From assembly GCA_021292105.1 (NCBI GenBank), contig CM037874.1, positions 53,116,540 to 53,180,539 on the forward strand: DNA of 64,000 nt, given 5' to 3'. The DNA is from Anadara kagoshimensis (taxonomy: Eukaryota > Mollusca > Bivalvia > Arcoida > Arcidae). Both the position numbers and the translations under genes were made by a program. The first letter of the stretch is position 1. The number at the start of each line of letters is the position of its first letter. Below the pieces are notes generated by a model. The model saw nothing but the letters and a program-made list of their open reading frames with translations, was not told the origin of the DNA and did not search any database. Positions 13,077 through 24,799 of the stretch are shown here, piece after piece.

Positions 13077-14400
13077 CTAGTTCTATTAAAGGAAATAGAT
13101 ATACCGGGAACAAAGAAAACTTCTTATGGAAATCTGAAAACATGCGAATGCCTCGTGAAAGTGAATATGAGACTACATCTTTATTTTGTGGAACTTTGTA
13201 TAAATTACAATTATAATGTTATATCTTTTCTGTCTTGTTGTGATGCCTTAAAAAGTGACTGTGGGACTTTATAATCGTGGAAATGGAAAAGTTAATAACC
13301 TCGTCAGACAAGGATGGATGTATACTGCAAGACCTTATCGTCATGGAAATGAAAAAGTTGATATCCTCGTCCAACAAGGACGTTTGACATTTATTTACAT
13401 GTAATTAATTTTCATTGTATCATAAGGACAAAATAATTATTAACTTACAGACAAATTAACCATAAGCTTACAGCAGATGTCATTGCATTAAGATATAAAT
13501 AGTGTTCTCTTTATGCCAGTATCATCTCTCTCTCTCTCATTTCATTTTATCTATAGATTAATATAGCTCTGTTTTGTTTACTGTTTTGTAATTTTTTTTG
13601 AAAAGTGGAAATTTTCATGTTAACTCCATAAATTGTATGACCAAGTCAATTATATGCTTGTAAGATTATTATTTTTACCATTGTATGCAAGAGTTTTTAG
13701 TGACCTGTAGATATTCACCACTATTAAAAGGAAAAACAGATGTTGCTATCTCTCTCTCACGGTCTCTCTCTCTTTCCTGCTAAAGTTGTGTGTACAACTA
13801 GTTATATGTAAGACTTGATGGCGAGAATAATTTAGTCATCTACTACTTGGCTCCCATTGTTTATTTATTCATTGAATTTTATTTTTACTTTGTCTCTTTG
13901 GAAAGAGGAAAGAAATTTTCATTGTCATGTTGTTTAATTCGCCTTTTTAAAGATATGGTTTCAACCAGGAAAATTCGCAAACATTCAGATTAATAACATG
14001 AAAAATATGCACTTCTCATATCATTAATGATACTGTCTTCAAAGCATTGTGAACTTCTGATCAAAAGCTTTGGAAATTCTATCCAAAGAAATTGACCTTC
14101 AAAGGACGTACCATAGCTCCAAGTAAAATTGGAAAAATTGTAAAACTCGGGTTTATAATGTGCATTTCTATCACAGTTGATACTGTCCACAATGTTTTGT
14201 AAACTTCTGACCAATCAATAGCTTTGGAGAATTTTCTGGACAAGAATTTGAAATGTAAGGAAAATTGGCAAACACACTCAGTTTAATAATATACACTTCC
14301 CTTAACACTGTTTTTAATGTCCACAGAGTTTTTGTAAACTCACCAATAACTTTGAAGACTAACTCGGAACAATGGCCTCAAAGAATGTTTTTCCTTTACT
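13077..14400. other. Unassigned intergenic sequence
   Basis: AT-rich, with short CT runs near 13525 and 13750 and a weak internal repetition around 13985-14340 of 'AAACTTCTGA', 'GAAATTCT' and 'ACTGTC' blocks. A 78-codon ORF at 13038-13274 starts inside the MITE and shows no family features, so it is not called. Confidence 0.4.
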
Positions 14401-14743
14401 TATGAGTGAGTGAGTGAGTGAGTGAGTAATGGTGTTTAACGTCCCAGTCAAGAATATTTCACTTATATCGAGACGTCGCCAGCTGTAGGCTAAGGTGCAG
14501 AAATTTTGCCTGTGCATTGCCCTGATGGCATTATACAGCAGAGTTCTTCAGTGTTCCAAGCCCACCATGACACGGGACCTCGTTTATTTTAAGTTCCAAT
14601 CCGAAAGAACTGTGACTTTCATTTCGTAATGCCGAGTGCTTGGCAAAATAACAGTCACTTCCCACTTTTAAGTCTTGACTCAGACCCGGCCAGGGATAGA
14701 ACCCATGACCTCCCACTTACGGAGCGAGCTACCGCAGTGGTCC
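14401..14743 (-). mobile_element. tRNA-derived SINE, full-length copy
   Basis: Read on the minus strand it opens with an A-box-like 'GGTAGCTCGCTCCGTAAG' and a B-box-like 'GGTTCTATCCC'. The body follows, then the conserved 3' domain 'TTGACTGGGACGTTAAACA' and a (CTCA)n tail, seen as (TGAG)n at 14403-14426 on the plus strand. The same family is at 22127-22468, 28680-29013 and 47471-48418. Confidence 0.85.
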
Positions 14744-14787
14744 CTTTACTTATGATATCATTCTTACACTTTTCGTGTATATAATTA

Positions 14788-15200
14788 GGACCTCTCTCTC
14801 TCTATATATATGATTGTATTATCATGCTAATTTTTGTATTTTGAATGTGATGATAGCATTAGAATTCCTATATTTCTAAATATCACAAACCTCACATTTT
14901 ACACATCCAATCATGATTGGGATTAAATAATTTTAATTTTTTTAACTTAACGTTTTTTTTTTGCACTGCAGTTCATTTGCATTAAATATGGACCTCTATA
15001 TATATATATATATATATATGATTGTATTATCATGCTAATTTTTATATTTTGAATGTGATGACAGCATTAAAATTCCTATATTTCTAAATATCACAAACCT
15101 CACATTTTACACATCCAATCATGATTCGGAATAAATAAATTTAATTTCTTTAACTTATTATTTTTTTTGCACTGCAGTTCATTTGCATTAAATTCGTAAC
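14788..15200. repeat. Tandem duplication of about 205 bp
   Basis: Two successive units share 'GATTGTATTATCATGCTAAT', 'AAATATCACAAACCTCACAT', 'CATCCAATCATGATT' and 'TTTTGCACTGCAGTTCATTT', with few differences. A CT or TA microsatellite precedes each unit. Confidence 0.85.
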
Positions 15201-15249
15201 ATATATGTTTTGAAATTAACTTATAAAATCATAATAAAAAGTGACTTAA

Positions 15250-16433
15250 AGCCTGTCTCACACAGAACACGGTTTGGCACACGGCATTACGGTATACTCG
15301 GTTATACACGGTTTGACCGGTACGAGTATTGAGCTCCAACCGTGCCTAGGGATGAGTTGGTACGATTTAGACTCGAATGTAGCACGAGTATGTATGAACA
15401 AAGCACGGATATACTCGGTCAAGCAAGGTTTTTCACGGTTTGAACACGATTTGCAAACGATTTTCATACGATTGTTGTACAGTTTCAAGTACGGTCTAGT
15501 GCGGTCTGTAACGGCCTAGTACGATTAAGCACGACTTTTACTCGATTAACTGGACATTTACAGGGTTTACATAAGGCCCCACTGACTTTTGTTCGAGTTA
15601 TGCTCGAATTATCACACATTCGTGTATGTTTTGATATAAATTGACTCGTTTTGATGGCTTGGCTTCATAAATTTTCGAATTTTCAACAGAGAAGTTATAA
15701 AAATGGCAGATGACAGAATAAGGGAATTAGAAATCATGATGAGACTGATAGACATTTAGATTATTTTGGCCAGAAGGCGCTAGGGGAGACAAGAACAAGT
15801 CAACAGAAGGAGAAGAAGAAGGAGACAAGTTTGGACAAGAGAATGGCGCAACAGAAGGGTCATGTTTGGTCAAAATGATACTCTGTTACATGAACTTAAC
15901 AGAGAGGACCCAAGGTGTAACAAGAACTTCCTCCGTGTTGATGCTGACTTGTCTGGTCGTACTTGACCATGTATAATTCGTACTTGAACCGCATTGGTCG
16001 TATGGCGATCGTATGAAACCGTATTGGTCGTATAAAACCGTGTGTACACTCGTGTGAATCGTCCGGTGATCGTTTGACATTTGAGTGTTAATCCGGGTGT
16101 TGGATGTAGGACTTGGGAATGGTTTCACACGATTCCACACGATTTATATACAATATTGACACGGTTGAGCTCACTTGTCGAGTGGACTTCATGTGTGGTT
16201 GTATATACGGTCTCGTACAGTCTCACACGGTCTTGTACGATCGCTAATACGATCATACACGGACATGGCACCCGTGCCAGTTTTTTAAAAGTTTTAAAAA
16301 CCATACACGGCTTTCACGGATACACTCGAATGGCCCGAGTGTAAGTCGGATAAGGCCACCGTTGGTTTGGTTGTATGTACGGTTTACACTGGTGGCCAAC
16401 CGTATAAGCCGTGTGTTCTGTGTGAGACAGGCT
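15250..16433 (+). mobile_element. PIF/Harbinger-type DNA transposon, deletion derivative
   Basis: Perfect 21-base terminal inverted repeats start 'AGCCTGTCTCACACAGAACA' at both ends. Both ends are flanked by TAA (15247-15249 and 16434-16436), which fits the three-base TWA target site of PIF/Harbinger elements. Subterminal regions are rich in short motifs such as 'CACGGTTT', 'TCGTATG' and 'ACGAG' in both orientations. Inside, a relic of the transposase N-terminus is preserved. The rest of the nuclease and the Myb-like protein gene are missing, so the element could move only with help in trans. The perfect TIRs suggest fairly recent mobility. Confidence 0.88.
15703..15966 (+). pseudogene. Harbinger transposase N-terminal relic
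   Basis: One frame from ATG at 15703 to TGA at 15966 reads 'MADDRIRELEIMMRLIDI', stop, 'IILARRR', stop, and then an Arg-rich segment leading to 'NDTLLHELNREDPRCNKNFL' and 'RVDADL'. The order of Arg-rich stretch, 'L-HEL--EDP---KNFLR' and 'D' is the N-terminal signature of HARBI1-like nucleases. Two in-frame stops interrupt it, and it ends before the DDE catalytic domain. It lies in the middle of the TIR element at 15250-16433. The identification rests on motif recall, not on a search. Confidence 0.72.
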
Positions 16434-16456
16434 TAAAATATAATTTAGTAAATATA

Positions 16457-16770
16457 TACCGTCAAACCTGGTTTAAATGCCAACTCTATACAAGAAACAC
16501 CTGCTTTGGAACGAGTTTTTTACCCTCCACTAACATTTTAATTGAAAAAAGTCTAAAAATGACAGATTCAAGCCATTTTTAACATTTCTGTGAAAAATAT
16601 TTTTCAAAATTTTATGCGGGTACAAAAGAAAGTCTTACCCCTGCTTTTGTAAGCCAGTAAATTTTATCCAGAATTATGTTAATTGAACCTGTATATAAAG
16701 GTCACTTGCCCATCAACACCAATTTTACTACTTCCCTTAAGTGGTCTTTAAAGACATGGTTGACTGTATA
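16457..16770. mobile_element. MITE family A copy with a diverged interior
   Basis: Left end 'ACCGTCAAACCTGG' and right end 'GGTCTTTAAAGACATGGTTG' followed by ACTGTATA are the family A termini. The interior contains 'GAACCTGTATATAAAGGTCA', as in other copies, but about 150 extra bases separate it from the left end. Confidence 0.6.
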
Positions 16771-17444
16771 TAATATTTAGGATAGTATATGCAAACAATA
16801 TTGACCTGTCCGTTTGACCTTTAATTTGATATTCATCATGGAACAGTTCATTTATTTAAAGGGATTTTACAGATTATTGTGTAAATTTTTTGCCATATGC
16901 AGTGTGATATGTAACCTCTTTGAATCCGGACATTACCCATGTGTATAGTGGATCCTGAAGTCTTATATGAATATTCCTAACAAATGAAAAGTCAACCGGA
17001 CAAATCAATCTTGTTTCCGTATACCTACATATAATTATAATTAAGTGTTATTAGTTCAAACCCCAGTAATCATAGACAGAACTTTTGATATTGTGTGTAA
17101 CACAAAGCTTAGAGAGAAACAAGATGAGATAGTTTGCATATGAAATAATAAATGTTGCACTTTCATTGTAATTTTTACAAATTTGTTCAATAAAATGATT
17201 TAGAAGTGTTTCATATTTATTCATATATACTTTTTAAGACTTTTGCACCCCTAGGTCACCTTGACCTAGTTTTGGAAGCCATGGCAACATTACAAACAAA
17301 TCTGAATTGCACCAGCCCATATATACTTCTGCTCAAGTTTCATTGAAATCTGTCTGGTGATACATAGGTGTGAACCACCCATGCATGTACACTAGCACAC
17401 ATAGATGCACATACATACACTGGGGTCACCACTATTTTCTGCGG
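16771..17444. other. Unassigned sequence
   Basis: No gene is visible. The part around 17230-17420 has the look of an old dispersed repeat ('GGTCACCTTGACCT', 'AAGTTTCATTGAAATCTG') but only one copy is in the window. Confidence 0.35.
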
Positions 17445-18670
17445 TGGATGAGATTACTTCAAGTGAGTATTGAGACTACTTCCTGTAGGCAATGAGACTA
17501 TTTCCTGTAGGTAATGAAACTACTTCCTGTAGGTATTGAGACTACATCCTGTAGGTCATGAGACTACTTCCTGTAGGTCATGAGACTACATCCTGTAGGT
17601 ATTGAGACTACATCCTGTAGGTCATAAGACTATATCCTGTAGGTCATGAGACTTCACCCTGTAGGCATTGAGACTACATCCTGTAGGTATTGAGACTACA
17701 TCCTGTAGGTCATGAGACTACCTCCTGTAGGTAATGAGACTACATCCTGTAGGTATTGAGACTACATCCTGTAGGTCATAAGACTATATCCTGTAGGTCA
17801 TGAGACTTCACCCTGTAGGTATTGAGACTACATCCTGTAGGTATTGAGACTACATCCTGTAAGTAATGAGACTACATCCTGTAGGTATTAAGACTAGAAT
17901 ACATTCTGTAGGCATTGAGACTACTTCCTGTAAGTAATGAGACTACATTCTGTAGGTATTGAGACTGCATCATGTAGGTCATAAGACTATATCCTGTAGG
18001 TCATGAGACTACACCCTGTAAGCAATGAGACTACATCCTGTAGGTATTGAGACTACATCCTATAGGTCATGAGACTACATCCTGTAGGTCATGAATCTTC
18101 ACCCTGTAGGCATTGAGACTACATCCTGCAAGTATTGAGACTACATCCTGTAGGTCATGAGACTACTTCCTTTAGGCATTGAGACTACATCCTGTATGTA
18201 ATGAGACTACTTCCTGTAGGTATTGAGACTACATACTGTATGTATTGAGACTACATCCTGTAAGTTTTGAGACTATTTTCTGTAGATCATGAGACTACTT
18301 CCTGTAGGTCATGAGACTACATCCTGTAGGTATTGTGACTACATCCTGTAGGTCAAGAGACTACTTTCTGTAGGTCATGAGACTACATCCTGTAGGTAAT
18401 GCGACTACATCCTGTAGGTCATGAGACTACCTCCTGTAGGTAATGAGACTACACCCTGTACGTAATGAGACTGCATCATGTAGGTCATGAGACTATATCC
18501 TGTAGGTAATGAGACTACACCCTGTAGGTAATGAGACTACATCCTGTAGGTATTGAGACTACATCCTGTAGGTCATGAGACTACATCCTGTAGGTCATGA
18601 GACTATTTTCTGTAGGGGTTGGGACTACTTTCTGTAGCTAATGAGACTACTTCCTTTTGGTGTTGAGACT
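17445..18670. repeat. 22-bp minisatellite, about 55 copies
   Basis: The consensus unit is 'GAGACTACATCCTGTAGG' plus TATT, TCAT or TAAT, 22 bases in all. The four-base variants at the unit end form a mixed pattern, and some runs of variants are duplicated (compare 17590-17700 with 17745-17830). Confidence 0.96.
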
Positions 18671-19522
18671 ATTGTCTGATTGAGATAGATTATAATTTTT
18701 TTCAGGATTGTTTCAAGATAAATAAAACCTTCTTACCTCTTTGGAGATCTTTGGAACAGGAACTATTTCTTCTCTATGTTCTAAAAGTGTCTAAAATGAA
18801 ACATAAAAATTAAGCAATTTGACTTGCATATTACATTACATATGCATATTGCATATAATTATGTCTATTGCTGAAAAATAGCTATGTGTAACTGCAAATT
18901 TCAGAAAAGCAAAGGAATTGTTAGAACAAATGTATGCTCCCTGAATAAAGGCTCGTTGTAAAAGTGCTATTTCTTAATTCAAATGTTAATTTAATAAAAA
19001 AATTTCAAAGGGAAATAACTCTTCAATGATAGAAAATAAAGTTATGGTTCTTGTGCACTGCACTTCTCATTGACCTCTATCTACCTATGAACAAGATATA
19101 ACTGATATAAGATGCCATTTCAAAAGTGCCCCCCAAACAAACCCCAACTGATAAATCCTCAACCATGAACATGATCAAAATATGAATAGGCAATTACACA
19201 TCTACTCCACCTAAATATTCTATGAGGTTTCAAAAAAAATTTTGAAACAATTTTCGAGAAAAGTGGAAAACAAAATGTTGGCAAGAGAAACTGAGTAAAT
19301 ACTCCCCCCCCCTCTTTCCTTTAGGGGACAAAAATACTATGCGAAGTTTGAAAACTATAGCTGCAGACTTACAGGTTATACAAATAAGTACCTTTAGTTG
19401 TGACAGACAAAAGGACGTGACAGAGAGATGGTGTCTAGCACCTATTAGACCCGATTTCAACACTAGTGACAAAGATAAAAATTTCAACTATTTCTTTCGT
19501 ATTCTCTAAAACATGTCAGGTG
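18671..19522. other. Unassigned AT-rich sequence
   Basis: No supported ORF or repeat was found. A short C run is present near 19310. Confidence 0.35.
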
Positions 19523-19890
19523 TTGCTAAACAGGAGGTGCTTACTGTTCTGGAGCTTATGGCCTTACTTGCCTGGTAGTGTTTAACATAATTTATGAGTT
19601 TACGATGTTTTTACTTTGCTTTATTTGGAATTGTGATTTGGATATGGACAGGTATGTATATTTTTACTTTGCTTTGGGATTGTGATTTGGACATGGATTG
19701 GTATGCTTTGGGATTGTAATTTTGATAAGGACAGGTATGTATGTTTTTACTTTGCTTTGGGATTGTAATTTTGATAAGGACAGGTATGTATGTTTTTACT
19801 TTGCTTTGGGATTGTAGTTTGGAGATGGATTGGTATGCTTTAAGATTGTTATTTGGACATTGATTGGTAGAATTGTTAAATGAGATTTTC
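19523..19890 (+). repeat. Dispersed repeat family C, with an internally expanded 3' part
   Basis: 'TAAACAGGAGGTGCTTACTG' begins the recognisable family C core. The segment 'TTTTTACTTTGCTTTGGGAT' plus 'TGTGATTTGGACATGGATT' is then repeated imperfectly about five times with a spacing of roughly 60 bases or less. Confidence 0.75.
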
Positions 19891-19968
19891 AAAGGTTGAT
19901 CTTGTTTTACAAGTTTGAGTTTTCCATAAAGGTAAATTACAGAACCACATTAAACTTGTAATAAATTA

Positions 19969-20248
19969 GAACTGTCTCTTGAGAGCCAAATATGCCCCCA
20001 ACATCTACATGGGTTTAATGTTTTTCCAAAACCTTGACCTTTCTTATATGACCCTGGTTCAAGGTCATGACAAACCTTTGAACCATGAAAATTATTCATG
20101 TTAATTGGTTCAAGGTCATGACAAACCTTTGAACCATGAAAATTATTCATGTTAAGTTTTATGACAATCGTCGAAAGCAATTATAAGATATGATCCAGAC
20201 ACAATTTTACACAGACAGACATGGTGATTCCGATATACCCCCCCTCAA
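19969..20248 (+). repeat. Dispersed repeat family D, copy 1
   Basis: Begins 'AACTGTCTCTTGAGAGCCAA' and continues with 'TGGTTCAAGGTCATGACA' and 'ACACAATTTTACACAGACAG'. It is homologous to 56019-56285. A block of about 55 bases ('GGTTCAAGGTCATGACAAAC') is present twice. Confidence 0.8.
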
Positions 20249-20864
20249 ACTAGTTTGCAGTTGGATAATAAAACTACCATAAGTAATGGTTAAAACTAAC
20301 CTTTATATAATGTACTTAAGAGTGGACTGTGTCTATGTATGCATTCAATGATGAAACTTTAGACTTTTCTGAAATTAAAAAAAATTATTTTATATAAATT
20401 GTTTAATTTATACAAATTAATTAATGTAGCGGTATACAAATTATTTAATTTATACAACTACAACCTATAAATACAATTACTTACCACAACTAGGTTTCCA
20501 CAAATTAATAATTTAAGTAGCCAAATTTTGTGCAAATATAGTCCATTTTAAAGTATTTATTGCACAAATTTGCTAATATACTTTGTTTTGAATGAACTTC
20601 TCAGAAATTGGTTGCCAATATTGATTATGGATACCAGGATCGGGAACATACATCAAACGTAGATGTCACTGCATTTGTCACAATGGCCAATATTTTGTTG
20701 CAAATCAATCTCAAAACCAGGTCATTTAGTTACCATGGAGCTCAGCTTATGTTTCCATACAAAACTGTGAATTCAATAGGAATTATGATGTTATTACTCA
20801 TTAAATCAAAATTTCTATAGAAACAATTTTTTATTGTCACTAAAATGTGGTTAATTACCTTGGT
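20249..20864. other. Unassigned AT-rich sequence
   Basis: Contains small AT-rich repetitions such as 'ATTTAATTTATACAA' near 20400-20450. No coding region or RNA gene is recognised. Confidence 0.35.
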
Positions 20865-21074
20865 AATTGGCAGATTGTCAGCCACATCCACAATGTTCCG
20901 ATAAAGGCCAGACAAGCTTGAATTAAACACAAAAAGAATGAAATCTCGACCTGAATTGTGCCATTTAATGAAGTTACTAACACAAATATGTCATTAGTTG
21001 CCGCAACTCTGCTTTGATACTGTGATGGCGACCAGTTTGTGAACATAATAGACATGACCGGTGATATGTCAATT
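20865..21074 (+). mobile_element. MITE family B, copy 2 (210 bp)
   Basis: Collinear with 12868-13076: 'AATTGGCAGATTGTCAGCCA', 'CACAATGTTCCGATAAAGGC', 'AAACACAAAAAGAATGAAAT' and 'GTCATTAGTTGC', ending 'GATATGTCAATT'. The small ORF-like frame across it is a by-product of the repeat. Confidence 0.85.
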
Positions 21075-21464
21075 TAATAATACAGTCCTTTTATCATTTC
21101 AGGCTTAATGCTTCTCGTCAACCTTTTTTCATAGAATATCTAGTATTTACTTTAATGAAGTTTGTTATCATTCACTAACTTCAGCCGGGCTTCAACAAGC
21201 TGATGGAAGCTATTTTGTATTTTGGAAAATAAGAATATTTACCAAACAGCTAGTTTTAACTGTTTTGTGGCAAACCAAAACCTCAATACCTTTGCCACTT
21301 CACTTATTGCCAAAATATTTTAAAGTCCAAATATCTTTTACATTTTTCTTCAGAAGCTTCCCTGAATTTATCACCAAACCACTTTATAATGCCAAAATCT
21401 GATTTAACAAATAGTGGCAATGAATCATGGTTTCAATAGGCTTTATCCTTATTGTATTTAACAC
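21075..21464. other. Unassigned sequence
   Basis: No gene or repeat unit is recognised. Confidence 0.3.
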
Positions 21465-21551
21465 ACTTCACACCAGGACCCATGTGTAAGATTTACTTCT
21501 CTCTCTCTTTCATATTTAACACACTTCACACCAGGACCCATGTGTAAGATT

Positions 21552-21607
<56 letters not shown>

Positions 21608-21644
21608 TTAACACACTTCACACCAGGACCCATGTGTAAGATTT

Positions 21645-21713
<69 letters not shown>

Positions 21714-21822
21714 TTAACACACTTCACACCAGGACCCATGTGTAAGATTTACTTCCCCCTCTCTCTCTCTCTCTCATATTCAACACACTTCACACCAGGA
21801 TCCATGTGTAAGATTTACTCTT

Positions 21823-21864
<42 letters not shown>

Positions 21865-21902
21865 ATTTAACACACTTCACACTTGGACCCATGTGTAAGA
21901 TT

Positions 21903-21969
<67 letters not shown>

Positions 21970-22010
21970 AACATACTTCACACCAGGACCCATGTGTAAG
22001 ATTTACCTCT

Positions 22011-22062
<52 letters not shown>

Positions 22063-22085
22063 TTAACACATTTCACACCAGAACC
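21465..22085. repeat. Compound satellite: 40-bp block alternating with (CT)n
   Basis: The block 'TTAACACACTTCACACCAGG' continuing 'ACCCATGTGTAAGATTTAC' occurs about eight times, separated by CT runs of very different lengths (from about 10 to over 70 bases). Confidence 0.93.
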
Positions 22086-22126
22086 CATATGTAAGGTTTA
22101 CTTACTACTACTCTCTTTTCACTCCT

Positions 22127-22468
22127 AAATGACCACTATGGTAGCTTAGTTAGTAGGGTCCTTGCTTCATATATGAGAGGTCTAGGGGTTCGAACACTGG
22201 CCTGATTCTGACCAAGTCTTGTGATAACTGTTCTTTGGCCAAGAACTTGGCATTTAGAAATGAAAGTTATGGGGTCCTTCAGAAGAGACCTTATGAACTG
22301 ATGTCTATTTCATGGCAGGCGTGGCACGTTAAAAAATCTCAATTCACATTGCCCTAAGCCCCTGCAAAGGTAAAAATTTTGCCATTTCACCTATAGCTTG
22401 ATATAAGTGACATATTCTTGACTGGGATGTGAAAACCCTATTCAATCAATCGATCAATCAATCAATCT
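22127..22468 (+). mobile_element. tRNA-derived SINE, full-length copy
   Basis: The head has 'GGTAGCTTAGTTAGTAGG' (A-box position) and 'GGGGTTCGAACACTGG' (B-box position). The body carries 'AAGAACTTGGCATTTAGAAA', the 3' domain is 'TTCTTGACTGGGATGTGAAA', and the tail is (AATC)n. Confidence 0.87.
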
Positions 22469-22772
22469 TAGACTATAGGCTTATTTGGCAATAATCACAC
22501 TTTCATTATATTTAAGTGACTGAGAGTGCTATACTTTCTCTTGAATGGTACATCAGTCCATCATTAGGTTAACCACCAGCAATATGTTGCCAAAAAATGA
22601 TGGTTTCCTCCACCATTCCAGAACTGACAACCTTGATACAAGTAAAATAAACTGAACCAAGTTGAACAATACTCCACACCAATTCCTACCTACCTACCTA
22701 TCCTCTTCGCTCCATGTGGAGCATAAGGTCAATACAAGATTTCGCCATTCAGGTCTGTTTTTTTGCCTTTGA

Positions 22773-23384
22773 CTACGCCTCTCCCCAAGTCAGCTGTAGA
22801 TCTTTCAGTTGACCTTCTACAGTTCTTCGCCATGTTGTTTTTGGCCTTCCGCGAGGTCTTTTCCCTTGAGGTGTCCATCTTAATGCTTCTTTGGTTATGC
22901 ATTTCACTTCTATCCTTAAAACATGCCCAAGCCATCTAAACCTTTTTTGAGTGATCTCGTCAATGATACATTTTGAGTCTGTCATTTTCAATAAGTTTGA
23001 ATTTGATATGGTGTTCGGCCAGAATGTTTTACAAATTTGACGCAAACAGCTATGATGGAAACTAGATAGAGATCTCATATCTGCTTTGGTAACCCTCCAG
23101 CATTCACTTCCATACAACAATACTGACTTAACATTGCTGTTATAGAGTTTGACTTTGGTCTTTCTGCTGTATTGTTTTGATCTCCATATAGGTTGTAATT
23201 TGTGGAATGCTGTTCTCGCTTTAGATAGTCTGTTCTTTATGTCTTTCTGTGTTGATTCTTCCGTGCTTACAACTAACTGCGCCTAAGTATGTGGATTTGT
23301 CTACTTGCTTAATTTCGTTTCCATCAACTTTTAATTTTTCATTAGATGTTGTGTTGAATCTCATTTCTTCAGTTTTATTGGTAT
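22773..23384 (-). pseudogene. LINE C-terminal region
   Basis: A frame entered at about 23384 reads 'NEKLKVDGNEIKQVDKSTYL' and 'LYGSECWRVTKADMRSLSSF'. It ends with 'GKRPRGRPKTTWRRTVEGQL' near 22790. These are standard post-RT motifs of this LINE type. The part up to 23120 is an open frame; the upstream part joins the RT only through a frameshift near 23400. Confidence 0.8.
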
Positions 23385-24767
23385 TTAGTTGAGGTCAAAC
23401 TTGACTGGCATAGTGGCTGAGTCTCTGTGATTTTTTTGTATGTGGTCATGTCTAGATGACAATAGAGCGATATCATTAGCAAAGTCTAGGTCCTCTAAGG
23501 TGGAGAAAATGGACCATGTGATTCCTCTTTTCATATCGCTTGTGGTTTTCTTGTGGTCCAGGAATAACATTGGAGAGATGATACATCCCTGTCTGACTCC
23601 AGAGTTGATGGTGAACTAGTCTGTCTCTTTGTTGTTCAATAAGATGGCACATTCAAACTGGGTGTAGAAGCAATTGACAAGGGTAACGATCTTCTCTGGC
23701 ACTCCATATGATCTGATGATTTTCCATAGGGTGTCTCTGTGTATGCTGTCAAATGTCTTTTTAAAGACAATGAAGTTTATAAATAGTGGTGTTTTCCATT
23801 CAATTGATTGTTCAATGATGTTTTTCAGTGTGAAAATTTGGTCAGTGCAACCTCTTCCTTTCCGAAATCCAGCTTGCTCTTGTCTAAGGATAGCATCTAA
23901 CTCTTTGTCAATTCTATTGAGGAGAACTCTACAGAAGACTTTGCTAGGTATGAACAGCAAAGTTATACCTCTCCAATTAGCACAGTTCCCGAGGTCTCCT
24001 TTCTTGGGAAGCTTCACAATAAGACCCTTCGACCACTCTTTTGGAATTTCGTCTTGAACCCACATGGTGTTAAATAGGTTGAACAGTTGGTTTGTGGCTG
24101 ACATCAGATCAACTTTAAGAACTTCTGCTTGAATTCCATCTATGCCTGCTGCTTTACCAGACTTAAGGGATTTAATAGCGGTGGTTATTTCTTCTCTTGT
24201 TGGTGGATCGATATTGATATCTAGATCGTCTTGTTGTTCTACTCCCTCAAAGTCTGACATCGGTTCTGGTCTATTCAGAACATCTTTAAAGTGTTGAAGC
24301 CATCTTGCTGATTGTTCTTTCTCAGTTGTTATTATTTTTCCAGCTTTATCTTTCACAGGCGGTACTTGGTGTGATTTACCACATAATTCCTTGGTGATTT
24401 TAAAGACTGTGTTTAGATCACCTCTTGATGCTGCTTGTTCGGCCTCATCTGCACGTGCATTGATGAAATTACGTTTATCTTTTCTCGCTGATTTCTTCAC
24501 TTCTTTATCCTTCTCGCTATATAACTTCTGGAGTTGTTCCTTTTGTCTTGTAGATCTCGTATTTAAGACTTTCTCCTTTAACTTTGCTCTTTCTTCAATG
24601 GTGTCCCAAGTTCTTTTTGATATCCACTGTTTATCGTTTCGTTTTTTGAAACCAATAGTTTTCTCAGCCGTTTGCTGGTAGACTTGTTTGATGTTTTCCC
24701 ACCTGTTTTCTACAGATGTTGCATCGTCATCTTCAAGATTTTCTAGTGCTCTAAATCTGTTTCTCAA
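23385..24767 (-). pseudogene. LINE reverse transcriptase domain
   Basis: Motifs in order: 'GKAAGIDGIQAEVLK', 'LPKKGDLGNCANWRGITLL', 'QEQAGFRKGRGCTDQIFTLK', 'FINFIVFKKTFDSIHR' and 'LEDLDFANDIALLS'. The first catalytic Asp (FIDF) has become Val (FIVF), and the FADD box has become FAND, so polymerase activity is lost. A TAG at 23616-23618 stands where Trp is expected before 'FTINSGVRQGC'; the reading frame otherwise continues to 23385. The stretch before 'KKTTSD' is a little shorter than usual. Confidence 0.88.
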
Positions 24768-24799
24768 TTCTATAGAAAATTTCTTTTGAACGTCTGAAT

